This document shows positions 44,738 through 56,600 of a stretch of DNA of 64,000 nt, piece after piece (position 1 is the first letter of the stretch; every line of letters begins with the position of its first letter). The stretch covers positions 22,334,379-22,398,378 of the forward strand of contig NC_089830.1 of the NCBI RefSeq assembly GCF_035046505.1. Direction: 5' to 3'. The translations under genes and the position numbers were made by a program. The stretch comes from Tiliqua scincoides (taxonomy: Eukaryota > Chordata > Lepidosauria > Squamata > Scincidae). Under the pieces are notes generated by a model. It searched no databases and was not told the DNA's origin. It saw nothing but the letters and a program-made list of their open reading frames with translations.

Positions 44738-44826
44738 TGCAATCCTAACCACACTTTCTTGAGAGTAAGCCCCATTGAACAAAATAGGGCTTACTTCTGA
44801 GCAGACCTGGTTAGGATTGTGCCCAA
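44738..44826. mobile_element. ~90-bp palindromic MITE (progenitor type of the 92-bp array)
   Basis: Reads GCTGCAATCCTAACCACACT ... CTGGTTAGGATTGTGCCC, with a central inverted TAAGCCCCATT / AATAGGGCTTA. The same sequence type is tandemised at 47810-49340. Confidence 0.65.
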
Positions 44827-45084
44827 AATCAATGACAGGAAGGGAAGCCTGGTTTCCACGGACACTTCAAGGAAGGACATGCTGGACTTGCATACTTTTC
44901 AGATATAGTAGCTAAAGTAGCGCATGCTATGGGCCCACATTTTTGAGCGCCCCGCACCCTGTGGCATTGCTACTGGGGAGCAGCCCACCCTATCAGGTAC
45001 CAAGGGCCCAGGGCAAATGAGAGGGGGGTCATGAGTGGCAGAGGCCCAAGATGGCAAATCCACTGAAATCCTATTCATGCCTAC

Positions 45085-45270
45085 TCAGGAATCTAGTAAG
45101 CATTTTGTGGTGCTTTGCATGCGCCTCACCCTTGCTTTCTTTAATGACACACTGGCTAGGAAATAGGAAATAGCTCTTCTAACCATCCCAACACTCAATC
45201 TTAGTGGATGTCTCCTGGTTCTGGTGTCCCTCTGAGCCAAGGAGGAGAGGCTGGTGGTGGGCTCCTGCAT
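45085..45270 (-). mobile_element. CR1-like LINE C-terminal fragment
   Basis: Minus-strand peptide RDTRTRRHPLRLSVGM followed by YFLASVSLKKA parallels the NIRTRRHPRKLSVW region at 38400. Degenerate. Confidence 0.55.
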
Positions 45271-46856
45271 TCAGGAACCTGAGCCCAAACCACTGCAGCC
45301 AGCTCCCCCATTGCTCCAATAAGCAGGAGAGCTGCTGAGTCAAGGTCACGGTGTATGTGCGGGAGACAGAGCAGTGATGTCCTTCCCAAGCCCTGCTGGG
45401 GTAGACCACTAGACCAGCAACCCTCCCACAGGTGGGGCAAAAAGGGATGGGGCAGGCACACCTTCCAACCCTTTGAACCTGCTGCAGCTGTACAGTCGCA
45501 TCTCATTTCAACCACATATACTGCATTTATCATAGGCCTATACTCACTACTGTTGCTCTGTTTGTTGTGTTTGTTATGTACGCCAATAAAGATCTTATCT
45601 ATCTGTCACATACACTGTATGCCCTTTGGGGCAGGAAACCAGTTCTGAATTTATTTTGCTATGTAGGGACCCAGTCCTATTCAACTTTCCAGCACCAATG
45701 TAGCTGCAGTGCAGACCAGAGATAAGGGAATGTTTGTTCCCTGGAAGAGGTCTCAGCTCTGGAAAGTTGGATAGGTTCACTTTGTGAACAACTCCTGTTG
45801 AAAAGTGGTTTATAAATATTCTTAATATATAATACTAGTGTAGCAAGTAAAGTATATGAAAATAACTCTAGCATCCTACTTTACTTTATTTATTTATTAG
45901 TAGATTTGGTTGTGTTGTTTAGTTGTGTTTTTAGTTGTTGTTTTGTATTATATATCCATTTTGTTTATTTGTTATAAATAAATATTGGGGGGGGAGGAAA
46001 TGTGTTGGTAAAGGCAACCATATTTTAAAGGTCAGTTGGAAGTATGAATTAGGTAATCCTTCAAATTCATGTGTACTTTTAAAATGACAAGTGTGCCTTA
46101 ATTTTCATTTTACCAGAAATTAAATCACATACCCATAGAGAAGCCGGTCATTGAGCTAATGGCAGTTGTATGGAAAGGCCGAAAATCATAACAAACAAAA
46201 TAAATAAAATTTGAATTTCAGAGTTTTACACACACACCAGACTTGTTGGCTTCAGTGAGGTTTACTTCTGAGTAAACATGCCTAAGACTGGTCTATGCAC
46301 CCTTTCACCTATTCACCTTCCTGTGTAACTTAACATTTCCTTATTGCAATAGAATCAGTTGGGCTGAAGGAAGCCAAATTTGTAAACGGCTAAAGGCAGT
46401 TGGCACTGAGGCCTTCTGAGCATGCTCTGTCCTTGCCCAGCTGCTCATATTGCATTGTTTTGCCGTGTATTTATATTCTTTCCTGTCCGCATGCTTTAGC
46501 CTTATTTAAATTAGACGCACTGATTAAAAAAAGGAAAGCTCTGCCCCGTCTCTCCTGAAACAGATCCCCCTTGTCTGTGCTCTGACAAGGATCCTGGGAA
46601 ACCGATTCCAAGAAAGGGCATGAAAAGGGCATGGGGGCGGCTTCCATTGCCGCACCGGGGACAACAAAGGCAACAAAAGAGCTTGATACCTTCCTGAGCC
46701 GCTGGGGGAAATAAACAGTCCAAATGCATGGATCTGTCAAAGGCCCCTAGAACACAAAACCACCCAATGCTACTTCATTACCCAGTATGTTCAGGGCAAC
46801 ATGGTCCATGCGCAGAGGTGTTTGTTTCCATTGAGTAAAGCAGGATTACAGCCTAA

Positions 46857-47035
46857 GGGCCCAATCCTATCCAATTTTCCCGTGCCAGTGCAGCTGTACC
46901 AATAGAGCATGCACTGCATCATATGATGGGGAGGCAGTCACAGAGGCCTCCCTCAAGGTATGGGAACATTTGTTCCCTTACCACAGGGCTGCACTGCAGC
47001 TGCACCAGTGCTGGAAAGTTGGATAGGATTGGGCC
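46857..47035. mobile_element. Palindromic MITE, 179 bp
   Basis: Starts GGGCCCAATCCTATCCAATT and ends TTGGATAGGATTGGGCCC; inner GGGAACATTTGTTCCCTT. The cleanest copy of this family here. Confidence 0.85.
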
Positions 47036-47339
47036 CTAAGTCTTACCAAGCATAACGGGCTAACTTCTGAGTAAAGTAAATAACACCATTTTCAAACACC
47101 TCTATCCATGCATCACATAACGCGGAAATAAGTTTGTGGAGATCATCCATTTGGAGGCTGTGTGAGTACCAAAAGAGCTCCGTGTTTCTCCCAAGACAAA
47201 ATACTGTGCACAGGTTGTGGTCAGGTCCTGGGATCCAACATCAGGAAGAGGCTTTCCTTTTGCAAAAAGGGAGAGGCTGAGATCCTGTATGTTAGAAGCC
47301 AGTTCTAACCTGCTTCTGGAACCAGGGCCCAGTAGCACA

Positions 47340-47560
47340 GCTAGAGGGGGTTGCAAAGCTGCAATCCTAACCACACTTTCCTGAGAGAAAACCCCATTGA
47401 ACAAAATAGTACTTCTGAGCAGACCTGGTTAGGATTGTGTCCTAAGTTTTGCAGGAAGCCTCCTCAGAGCCATTGGGGGTGTGGGTGGGAGAGGCTGCTT
47501 GCAGGCCATGGTGAGGCTCCCTGTCAAACATAGCACTTTGCACCCCTTCTAGCTACGCCA
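47340..47560. mobile_element. Palindromic MITE with a nested ~90-bp element
   Basis: Outer ends AGCACAGCTAGAGGGGG and CCCCTTCTAGCTACGCC resemble the 23258 family; 47359-47447 inside is a 90-bp GCAATCCTAACCACACTTTC element. Confidence 0.6.
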
Positions 47561-47729
47561 GGGCCCAACCTTATTCACATTTCCAGCACTGATACAGCCA
47601 TGTCAATGGGGTGTGCGCTGCATCCTGTGAGGGAGGTGCAGTCATGGAGACCTCCTCAAGGTAAAGGAATATTTGTTCCCTTACCTAGGAACTGCATTGG
47701 TGCTGGAAAATTGGATAGGATTGGGCCCC
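47561..47729. mobile_element. Palindromic MITE, 169 bp
   Basis: Starts GGGCCCAACCTTATTCACAT and ends TTGGATAGGATTGGGCCC. It directly abuts the preceding MITE. Confidence 0.8.
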
Positions 47730-47809
47730 ACACACACCCATCTACTCTGATTCAGCCACCCTCCCTTGGTCAAGAAGCCTGGGAGTGCATCCTCAGAAGC
47801 AAGTTCCCA

Positions 47810-49340
47810 CTAAGCCCCAAGGCACTCACTACCCAATTCTATGCCTGCCTTCTCAGAAGTAAGCCCCATTATACTCAACAGGGCTTGCTTCCTCCCAGGT
47901 AAGTGTGGATAGGATTGCAGCCTCACTCCCTCCTTGTAATGAGTCAAGCTTTTCAAGGCTTTGCACCCAACTTAGAGCCCAATCCTATGCCTGTCTACTC
48001 AGAAGTAAGTCTCATTATGCTCAATGGAGCTTACTGCCAGGAAAGAGTAGATAGGATTGCAGCCTTACAGCCCACTCCTAGATATGTATACTCAGAAGTA
48101 AGTCTCATTATAGTCAACAGAGGCTTACTTCTAGGTAAAAATGGAGAGGATTGCAGGCTCAGGTTGCAATCCTATACATACACCCTTTCCTGCGAGTAAA
48201 GCCTCACTGTGAGCACAAATGGAACTTACTGGTGAGTTGACATGCCTAGGATCGTGTCCTTAAAAGCTGAGCCTAGGACCCTGCTGCAAGACCACCAGTG
48301 TTGGGGAAAGAATGTGGGGTCGGAAAGAAACCGGGAGCAAAAGCCTTTGCCTGTCTAGTCAGCAGCAAGTCCCACTACAGTCAGTGGGGCTTACTCATAG
48401 GAAAGCGTGGTCGGGATCGAAGCGTTAGAACCCCATCCTAGGCACACACACTCAGCAGCAAGCCCCATGACTGTCAGTGGGGCTTACTCCCAGGAAAGCG
48501 TGGCCAGGATCGCAGCCTTAGAACCCCATCCTGGGCCTGTCTACTCAGCAGCAAGGCCCATTGCAGTCAGTGGGGCTTACTCCGGGGAAAGCGTGGCCGG
48601 GATCGCAGCCTTAGAACCCCGTCCTGGGCCTGTCTACTTAGCAGCAAACCATGACAGCCAGCGGGGCTTACTCCCAGGAAAGCGTGGCCAGGATCGCAGC
48701 GCTAGAACCCCATCCTGGGCCTGTCTACTCAGCAGCAAGGCCCATTGCAATCAGTGGGGCTTACTCCGGGGAAAGCGTGGCCGGGATCGCAGCCTTAGAA
48801 CCCCGTCCTGGGCCTGTCTACTTAGCAGCAAACCATGACAGCCAGTGGGGCTTACTCCCAGGAAAGCGTGGCCAGGATCGCAGCGCTAGAACCCCATCCT
48901 GGGCCTGTCTACTCAGCAGCAAGGCCCATTGCAGTCAGTGGGGCTTACTCCGGGGAAAGCGTGGCCGGGATCGCAGCCTTAGAACCCCGTCCTGGGCCTG
49001 TCTACTTAGCAGCAAACCATGACAGCCAGCGGGGCTTACTCCCAGGAAAGCGTGGCCAGGATCGCAGCGCTAGAACCCCATCCTGGGCCTGTCTACTCAG
49101 CAGCAAGGCCCATTGCAATCAGTGGGGCTTACTCCGGGGAAAGCGTGGCCGGGATCGCAGCCTTAGAACCCCGTCCTGGGCCTGTCTACTTAGCAGCAAA
49201 CCATGACAGCCAGTGGGGCTTACTCCCAGGAAAGCGTGGCCAGGATCGCAGAGCTAGAACCCCATCCTGGGCCTGTCTACTCAACAGCACGCCCCATGAC
49301 AGTCAGTGGGGCTTACTCCCAGGAAAGCGTGGCCGGGAAT
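47810..49340. repeat. Tandem array: ~92-bp monomers grading into a 184-bp higher-order repeat
   Basis: Monomers are of the type GTCTACTCAGCAGCAAG ... GGGGCTTACTCCCAGGAAAG ... GGATCGCAGC. From 48467 the unit is a dimer repeating every 184 bp (starts at 48467, 48651, 48835 and 49019, with a final partial unit). Within a dimer the two monomers differ consistently: one has CCATGACAGCCAG, the other CCCATTGCA(G/A)TCAG. Leftward monomers are more diverged. The repeated open frames are by-products of the repetition, not genes. Confidence 0.9.
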
Positions 49341-49563
49341 CGCAGCCCCTTCCGCCCGCAGTAGCTGCCACCTCCCTGTCCAGCTCCGGCAGCCGCCTTG
49401 CAAAGCCTGTGCGCATGCGCTGTGGGAGCGCAAGGCGGGGGGGAGAGGAGAAGAAGAAAGGGGGGCGATTTTTCCATGCACCCCCCCCCCGGGCAGCCCC
49501 ACCGCTGCCAGCCTCCCTGTGCGGCTGCGGCGCTCCCAGGCGCGCTCGCGGGGCTGCCGCGCC

Positions 49564-49660
49564 AACGTTCGATTCCCGGGTCCTGAACGTTCCATTCCCC
49601 GCCCCGGATCGTCGCAACGTTCTATCCCCTCCCCCTCCCTTGTTGCAACGTTCCATCCGC
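49564..49660. repeat. Four AACGTTC repeats in the promoter
   Basis: AACGTT at 49564, 49586, 49616 and 49647, each followed by C(G/C/T)AT(T/C)CC. Spacings are 22, 30 and 31 bp; the last units share CGTCGC/TGTTGC before the motif, suggesting a decayed ~30-bp tandem repeat. Confidence 0.8.
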
Positions 49661-49778
49661 TGCTGCTGCTGCTGCTGTTGCCGCTGCTGGGGCGCCCGTC
49701 GTTGCAACGCAGGCCCGGAGCTCGCCCGGCGCAGCCCTCGCCGCTCCTGCGGGCGGCTCCCAGGCTCCGCCGGCCGCT

Positions 49779-49784
49779 CACGTG
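49779..49784. promoter_or_regulatory. Canonical E-box CACGTG upstream of USF2
   Basis: CTCACGTGTCC about 246 bp before the ATG. CACGTG is the known binding site of USF proteins, so autoregulation is possible; this is inference. Confidence 0.5.
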
Positions 49785-50029
49785 TCCGTCCCGGCTGGGC
49801 GAGGAAGGAAGGAAGGAAGGAGGGAGAGAAGCTCGCGTCTCCCCAACTCACATGACCCGAGTGTTTGTCCCCGTGATCAGCGCCGGGCTCCCGTGTCTCC
49901 TCCGCGTCCCCTCTGCCTCCATCCGGCGTGAGATTTGAAACTCGCACTGCCTCCTCCCTGCCCCCCTCCCCCCGGCGCTGCCCCCTCCCCCCCTTCTCCC
50001 CCCTCCCCTCCCCTTCCCCCTCTCCCCCC

Positions 50030-50085
50030 ATGGACATGCTGGATCCCAGCCTGGACACAGCCACCGCCTCTGCCGCTGCCTCCAG
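50030..50085 (+). CDS. USF2: USF2 exon 1 (coding part)
   Basis: ATG in a C-rich 5' leader, then 56 coding nt encoding MDMLDPSLDTATASAAAS plus two bases, with donor AG|GTAAGA. Vertebrate USF2 begins MDMLDP followed by an Ala-rich stretch, which fixes the start. USF2 is a ubiquitous basic helix-loop-helix leucine-zipper transcription factor that binds CACGTG E-boxes in the nucleus, as homodimer or with USF1. This is the short acidic/Ala N-terminus. Confidence 0.92.
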
Positions 50086-52962
50086 GTAAGACCCGGAGTG
50101 GGGGGTGTGCGCCCCCCAGCCCAGCCCCCCTTTCCAGCCCCCTTTGGAGGGGCTCAGCCCCTCTGTCCCTTTCCTGGCCTACCCAGGGTGGGGGAGGGGA
50201 GACCAGCCATGATCCTCCTCCTCCTCCTCCTCCTGCAGCAGCAGCAGCAACATAGAGAGGGGGAGGACAAAATGGAGGACAAGGCATAGCCTGGGAGAGG
50301 AGCTGTGGGGGGCAGGCTGGGGTGGGATAGCATGAATGCAAGTTGCCCACTGAGTGTGGGGGGGGGGTGTTTGTGTCTGGGAGGGGGGATCTGGACGATT
50401 GGAGTGTGAAAAAGAGAGGCTGTGTCATGTAGAGTGCCTATGGAGAAAGTGAGAAGGGAGGATACCCCCCCCCAGGGCATGCACACTAAGGTGCTCCCCC
50501 CTCCCCGCCTGCATGCACACTAAGGTGCTCCCCCCTCCCCGCCTGCATGCACACTAAGGTGCCCCCTCCGCCTGCATGCACAGGAAGATCTTGTCAAGAA
50601 GGAACTGAAGGAGCCTTGGTTTTTGTATGAGGTTTGGGGGGGGGCAGAGTGAACCATGTGGGCAGGGTTTTGCAGTCATAGGGGAAAGGACAAACTGGGG
50701 GGGATTAGGGATTGTGGTAAATGTCACTAAGGGGCTTGCTGACCAGGGGGTTAGGTGGACTGCAAAGTGGCAGTGAGGAGTGAGCAATACTAGTAGGGGA
50801 GTGAAAAAGGTTCCCCACAGGATGCATTTGTCGTGGGGGGACTGAGTGTGTATTGGTGTGTCCAGCTACATGGCCTGGTGTCAGACCTGTCACCCAGGTG
50901 ATTCCAGGCACTGTATGGCAGCAATGCTGCCCAGGGTACCTTCTGCCAGGAGTTGAACCTGTGACATCTGCATGCAGCAGGTGTACTAACACCATGAGGT
51001 GTGGGTTGGGGGCCCAGAATTGCTGGGCAGGTAATGGAGTCCAGAGAAGCTGCAGGTTAGGGTTTGCACATCTGTCTTGGGGAGTCTGGGCACTGGGAGT
51101 CTGGCCTGAGAGCATAACAGCAGTGCCCAAATTACCAGAAAGTGGGGAGCAGAAGGGTCCTGACCCGTGCCTTTTGTACTGGCTCCTTAACTACTCTAGT
51201 TAGAAAACCGGGTTGGGGGGCATGACTTGGCTGAAGTAGGTGGGGGATCAGGAAGTTGCTGCGTTGCTTTCCCCCACATACAGTAGTTTGAACATTAGCC
51301 CATGTATCCTGGATCTTGCTCGTGGGAGGCCAAGAGCCTCTTCACATATTATTTAGGTTCTTTTGGGAGTGGCAGTACGTGCGAAGGTATTTTAAGTGTG
51401 TCCCTAGAAACTTCAGCAAGCCCACAGGTCATCCAGTGTAGGTATGCCTGTCAGGGAGCTGGGAGTCATGGTGGCGCTTGTCCAGTGATCCTCCGGATGG
51501 GCAAACCCAGGTTTGCTGGTACACTGAATTTAGCCTTGGATTCTCTTTTTTTTTTTTTTGGGGGGGGGGGGGGCAGTAAGAATTACTACTTTGTATTATT
51601 ACATTTTTATTCCAACAAGAAACTTGGGGTCTTTCCCCCTGCCCTGGTTCTCTTGTGTTGGTTAACCTGAGAGATAGTTCCAGGGGAATGAGTGGAGATT
51701 AGAACCCAGGACTTCCCGGGCCTACTCTAACCACTGCACCATGGTGCTCCTCTGTTGATTGCAGCTACCAGAAGATGGGAGGACAGGTGATACATTGAAT
51801 AATATCTTAGTGCTGTAGGGGTGGGGAAAAAACCCTGTCTGGGACCCTGATGAGCTTCTGCCAGCCAGTGTTGACGGTACTAAGCTAGCTGGACAAATGG
51901 CCTGACTGGAGAGGAAGCCTCCTTACAACAGATACTCTTGTGAGGTAGTCCTTTGTTCTTTATTGCATTTGCTTGTTTTTTTCAGTGGTAGGGTCCCCAG
52001 GCCATCTCTCATCCACGCACTGCTTAGTTTCCACAAGATGGCTACATTCTGCCCCTTCGGACCACATTGAACGTGAGGGTGGGCCTGTGAGAACAGTGGC
52101 TTGCCCTAAAGTTAACTGCTGTGAGCAGACAGGAGGGTCCTGAAGTGTGATTTGAACCCAGGAGAGCAAGTTCACAGGCTGAATGCTTTTTGCTGTTGTG
52201 CTATGTCATCTTTCCCTTCAAGGTGAAACCCCTACAACCCCACTGCTACTCCACCACACTGCCCTAGATTCAGGGCTGCAACCGAGAAATGGGGAGGCTA
52301 CTGAGGTGGGAACACGTGATGTCCAGAGGCTGGTGTCACCTGGGCAGAACAAGCACAGCGCCCTCTCCGCTGGAGTCCTTCCATTGCCCACATGAACGAA
52401 GGGCTGCTCTTCATACTTGTGGGGGAGGAGGAGGAGGAAAGACACAACACAGGCAAGAATCTGCCCTTCATCCCTGACCCTGGGCGGAATCAGGCTCTCT
52501 GTGCAGATACACACTGCATTCCCCAGGGATGAAGTCCTTGCAGGGCATAAGCCTCCCCCATCGCCTGTTATAGTGATGGACATGAGGCTGGTGGTGTGAG
52601 CAGCAGGGGTATGTGAGCGAGATGAATACTTTAATATGGATTTTTAAAATGATGCATTTGTGTCATAGGATGCTGCCTTCTGAGTTAGGTCAGTGGGCCG
52701 CAAAGGCCAGCTTTCCTAGCTTAGGCTGGCAGCATCCTTCTAGGGATTCAGACCTTAATTTTCCTCTGCTTGGTGCTGAGGATTGAACATGGAGGCTTTT
52801 GGCTTGGAAATTTGTCCCTTGTACAGCTCTCACCTGCAGAGATGTGCCATGCCCCATGTAGCACATGCAATTGCTCCTTATATTTATCACGCCCTTCCTC
52901 TGAGAACCTCAGGGTGGCATACGTGATCCTCTCATTTTATCTTCACAACAGTCCTGTGAAGT

Positions 52963-53215
52963 AAGAACATAAGAACAGCCCCACTGGATCAGGTCATAGG
53001 CCCATCTAGTCCAGCTTCCTGTATCTCACAGCAGCCCACCAAATGCCCCAGGGAGCACACCAGATAACAAGAGACCTGCAGCCTGGTGCCCTCCCTTGCA
53101 TTGGCATTCTGACATCACCCATTTCTAAAATCAGGAGGTAGCACATACGCATCATGGCTTGTAACCCATAATGGATTTTTCCTCCAGAAACTTGTCCAAT
53201 CCCCTTTTAGGCTAG
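52963..53215 (-). mobile_element. CR1-like LINE 3' end, antisense
   Basis: AAGAACATAAGAACAGCCCC, CTGGATCAGGTCATAGGCCC and CTCACAGCAGCCCACC, followed by antisense of the C-terminal region (TTGTCCAATCCCCTTTTAG). Confidence 0.85.
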
Positions 53216-54029
53216 GCTAAGTAGGCTAGGCTGAGAGATGGTGACTGGACCAAGGTCACCTGGTGATGCCCACGGTTACAGGGAGATGAGAATCCGAGGC
53301 TCCTTGATAGGATAGGCTCCTTGTCCAACCCTTTTAGCTTACATGTGTCGTATCCGTATGTGTCGGTCCACATTTTTATGCATATGGCTGCATGAAGGGG
53401 TCAGGTTTCTCCTGGTCTGTGCAGTGGCAGGTTCCAGGTTGCATTTTAGAATATTTCTTTCTTACCCCCCCCCCCAAAAAAATGCATCCATATTCTAATT
53501 CTTTGATGTGCTGCTTTTCTATGTGCAGGGGGCAGAGTTCAGCCTGAGAGCCTGAGCTTCCCCCTGACATGCTAGCTTTCTATAAGGCTTGCTTTCAGAT
53601 TCTTCCACCACCGACATGCTCTCCAGAGGTGGGGTGGAGAAGGGTGTGCAGCAGCTCATTTTCTAGATATCATTGATTGAATCGCACTCATGTTCCATCC
53701 CTGTTGGAGGAGCACGGTGTGAGATTACCCCATTTCACCTCCTCAGCAATTCTGTGATAGCTGAGGCTCGAACACATGGCAGTGGGTGGAAAGGGAAAGA
53801 GAAGACACTGGGTGTCATCCACTTGCAAGCGGTGCTTGAAACCACTTGATTCAAGAGATTTCCCTGGGAGCATAGGAGAGGGAATAGGTTCACTGTAAGG
53901 ATAGGCCTTATGGATCACAAGCAGTTTCATCAAATTCTTTCCAGCATAGGTTTTTAGGAAGCATATACGCTTGAAGGGATGCCGTCTTCTCCATGTTTTA
54001 CCCATACTGCATCTTGACTTGAGGGTTGT

Positions 54030-54475
54030 GCTCAATTTTAACAGCATCATTGCAGAGGGTTGGTCAAGGTGACCTTCCTATCATCTTCACCCCTTCACCA
54101 CTCACACAACACCAGGACCAGGGAACTTCCATTAAAACTGAGCGTCGGGAGAGGGGTGACAGAAGGATTTGTTTCTTTACCCAACGTGTAATTAGTCTGT
54201 GGGACTCCTTGCTACGGAATGTGGTGGTGGAAACTGACCTAGATGCCTGGTCAGACTGATTGTTGGAGGAAAAGTCCATTACAAGCCATGATAGTCCTGG
54301 TTTTAGAAGTAGGCTGCCTCAGAATGCCAAATGCAAGGGAGGGCAAAAGATGTAGGTATCTTGTTGCCTTCTGTGTTCCCTAAGGCATCTGATAGGCCAG
54401 TGCGCAATACAGGAAGTTGGACGATGGGCCTTTGGCCTGATCCGGCAGGGCTCTTCTTATGCTCCTGAAGATGTG
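54030..54475 (+). mobile_element. CR1-like LINE 3' end
   Basis: Degenerate C-terminal coding (ACACCAGGACCAGGGAACTT, TAATTAGTCTGTGGGACTCC) followed by the tail, ending CAGGGCTCTTCTTATGCTCC. No open frame. Confidence 0.75.
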
Positions 54476-55858
54476 GCTCTTTCTTGATCCATAAACCTTA
54501 TTCTGTAGAACCTCTTGTGTACTAACTCCATTCATTTTGGTTAGAGAGGCTGGAGGTTCTGTTTCAGAGGTTTCATATCTCCCCCCTTATCCCAGCAGAG
54601 TGCAAAGATAATTAGAATCATGTTGGGTATCGGGTGCGAATGAAGACACAGGCTGTTTGGGAGGGGAGTGTTTTCCTTGGTGGCCCTGAGGTACAGGGCA
54701 GGCATATCCACCATGTTGCTGTCCCAGTTCTTGCAGAATTTAGGATTTTTTTTGTCTTTTGCAGACTGTGTGAGCTACATTGTCTGTGCCTTTGGTGGTG
54801 GAACAGGGTGGGGTGAGGAAGATGTCAAGAGATGAAGGTCTGAGATGGAGCGACCAGGGATCCTTGGGAGTAGGAAAGCAACTGAGGGCCAAGTGTAAGG
54901 TTGGGTGAAGAAAATGTGTTCTGCAGAGGGCAGCAAAGAGAGATTGGGGTGAACTTTATACATGAACTTAAATTTGCAATGAGCCGAAATTCCTCAGATT
55001 GGCCAGGAATTGACTCGAGCATTCAGGGCGAAAAAGCTCCCCTTCTTTCTTGTAATGTTGGCACATGTGTGCTGAAGGTGACCGGTGCATGCTTCATAGC
55101 AGTGTGGTTCCCTGTTGCTTTTGCCCATGGCCCAGAACCTCTTGGGTATTCACCCATCCCCCATTCCTAAAAGAAGCATCCCCGTGAATAAGAAAGGACT
55201 AACCAAACATAGGTCCAGTGAGTGCTTGGGTGGATGACCTCCTGGGTGCCCTGCCTTGATCCTATGGCGTTTTGGTGTTTCCACTCTGTCATCAGTTGAT
55301 GCTTCCCCGGCTGGGTGGTTGATGCCCCAGCTTGTATCCTCTTTATCCTTCAATGATATCCATGGCAGGGCTTCCTGGGACCCCACTCACTTTGGAAGGA
55401 ACCATGCACACACTGCTCTGTGGTGTCCCTTCCAGAGCTGCAGGAGTTTTAAGCCAGCCCAAAGTGAGCTTCAGTTCTGGCAGGAGAGCGACATGTCGGC
55501 TGGGCAAAGAGCAAATGTCCTCTGTGTTCCTGAGTACAGGATATTGATCTGAAGGCTTAATGACCCCATTGATCAGGCCATATTGGGTTCAAATAGGGTT
55601 GTTCCTTCCAGACCCCAAGTAAGCCGACTATTCCTATCAACAGCCCTGTTCCTTGCTGTCTACTCTTTGACCTGACTGGAAAGACCCACTGGCATCAGTG
55701 GAGATTTTTTGGAGCAACTGAAGGGGCTCTGGATACAGATTATAACCATGGTGGACACACTTAAGACCCCCTTCCCCTATCAGCCACACTCCATTGTGGC
55801 CGCTAACCCATGGCAGACTTTTCCTCCATGAATGTGCCCATTTTAAGGCCATCTAGGC

Positions 55859-56212
55859 CAGGGGTGTCCAACACATTTCATACAGAGGGCCGAATAGCCC
55901 TCATGGCACCTGCTAAAGGTGAGAAGTGATGTCCATTAAGCAGGAAGTGACTTCCCTCTTCTGTTTTCCAAAAGTCTTGCTCAGGGTCTTTCCATTCCTT
56001 CTCTTTCCTCCCCCTGTCTTTCTTTTCCTTCTTTTTATGCCTCCCAGCCCTCCTTCCTCCTTCTTAGTCCCCCAAGATCACGCAAGCTTCCTCGAGACTT
56101 TGAAACAGCACTGGAGGCCTCCAGACTTTGGCCTTGCAGAGCTCTGCAGCTACATCATGAAGAGCTCCCATGGACCGAATTTGACCCACAGGCCTTATGT
56201 TTGACACCCCTG
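55859..56212. mobile_element. hAT-type non-autonomous element, 354 bp
   Basis: Starts CAGGGGTGTCCAACAC and ends GTTTGACACCCCTG, good inverted ends. Flanks ATCTAGGC and ATCTGAGG match only 5 of 8, so the target duplication is uncertain. Confidence 0.75.
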
Positions 56213-56439
56213 ATCTGAGGCCATCACCACCTACTGTGACAGCGAATTCCAGATTATTGATGCCCTTTGTGAAGAAAGCCTTCCTTTTGTTCACCTTTAA
56301 TCTCTTCTTCTTACATGAGCTTCCCAAGGGTCTCCTTTCCAGGGTCCTGACCAAAGCTGCGGTGTGCTTCACCTAGTTTGCAGGATCAGGTGTCCTGAGA
56401 TCATTTCCTGATGATTTACCCTTCCTGTGGTAGTGCGGT

Positions 56440-56600
56440 GTAGTGGTTAGACTATTGGTGTACAGATAGGAGAAACTGAAGTTCAAATTCTTACCCTGCC
56501 ATAGAGCTGACTGGAAATTATTGGGCCAGTCACGTCCCCCTTAGCTCAGCCTACCTTACAGGGTTGTTTGTAAGGATGAAAAACAACTGCGCAGAGAGAA
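56440..56600 (+). mobile_element. tRNA-derived SINE
   Basis: GGTGTAGTGGTTAGACTATT (A box region) and GAAGTTCAAATTCTTACC (B box), then TTGGGCCAGTCACG and CTTACAGGGTTGTTTGTAAG. Same family as 16996-17165. Confidence 0.8.

Larger units (their letters stand above)
49350..50300. promoter_or_regulatory. USF2: CpG-island promoter of USF2
   Basis: GC-rich, CpG-dense sequence spanning the USF2 start codon. It contains an NRF1-like TGCGCATGCGC (49410-49420), four AACGTTC motifs, GC boxes and a CACGTG. No TATA box is evident, as expected for such a promoter. Exact transcription start unknown. Confidence 0.75.

Noticed and set aside
45520-45600. AATAAA near 45586 as the end of a gene
   Set aside because: No coding exon precedes it and the surrounding sequence is repeat-like.
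32100-49000. HAMP, LSR or FXYD exons expected near USF2 from mammalian synteny
   Set aside because: No hepcidin cysteine pattern, Ig domain or FXYD motif was found in any frame.
48407-49855. Repeated overlapping open frames (ASGAYSQESVARIAALEP-type) suggesting a repetitive protein gene
   Set aside because: They arise because a 184-bp DNA repeat (one more than a multiple of three) is open in several frames; no start context, splice sites or codon bias.
49281-50428. Long open frames on both strands around the CpG island
   Set aside because: Very GC-rich DNA lacks stops by composition. Only the MDMLDP frame matches a known protein.
56220-56380. Possible LINE C-terminal fragment on the minus strand
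   Set aside because: Similarity to a CR1-type coding region was only suggestive; no diagnostic motif could be read.
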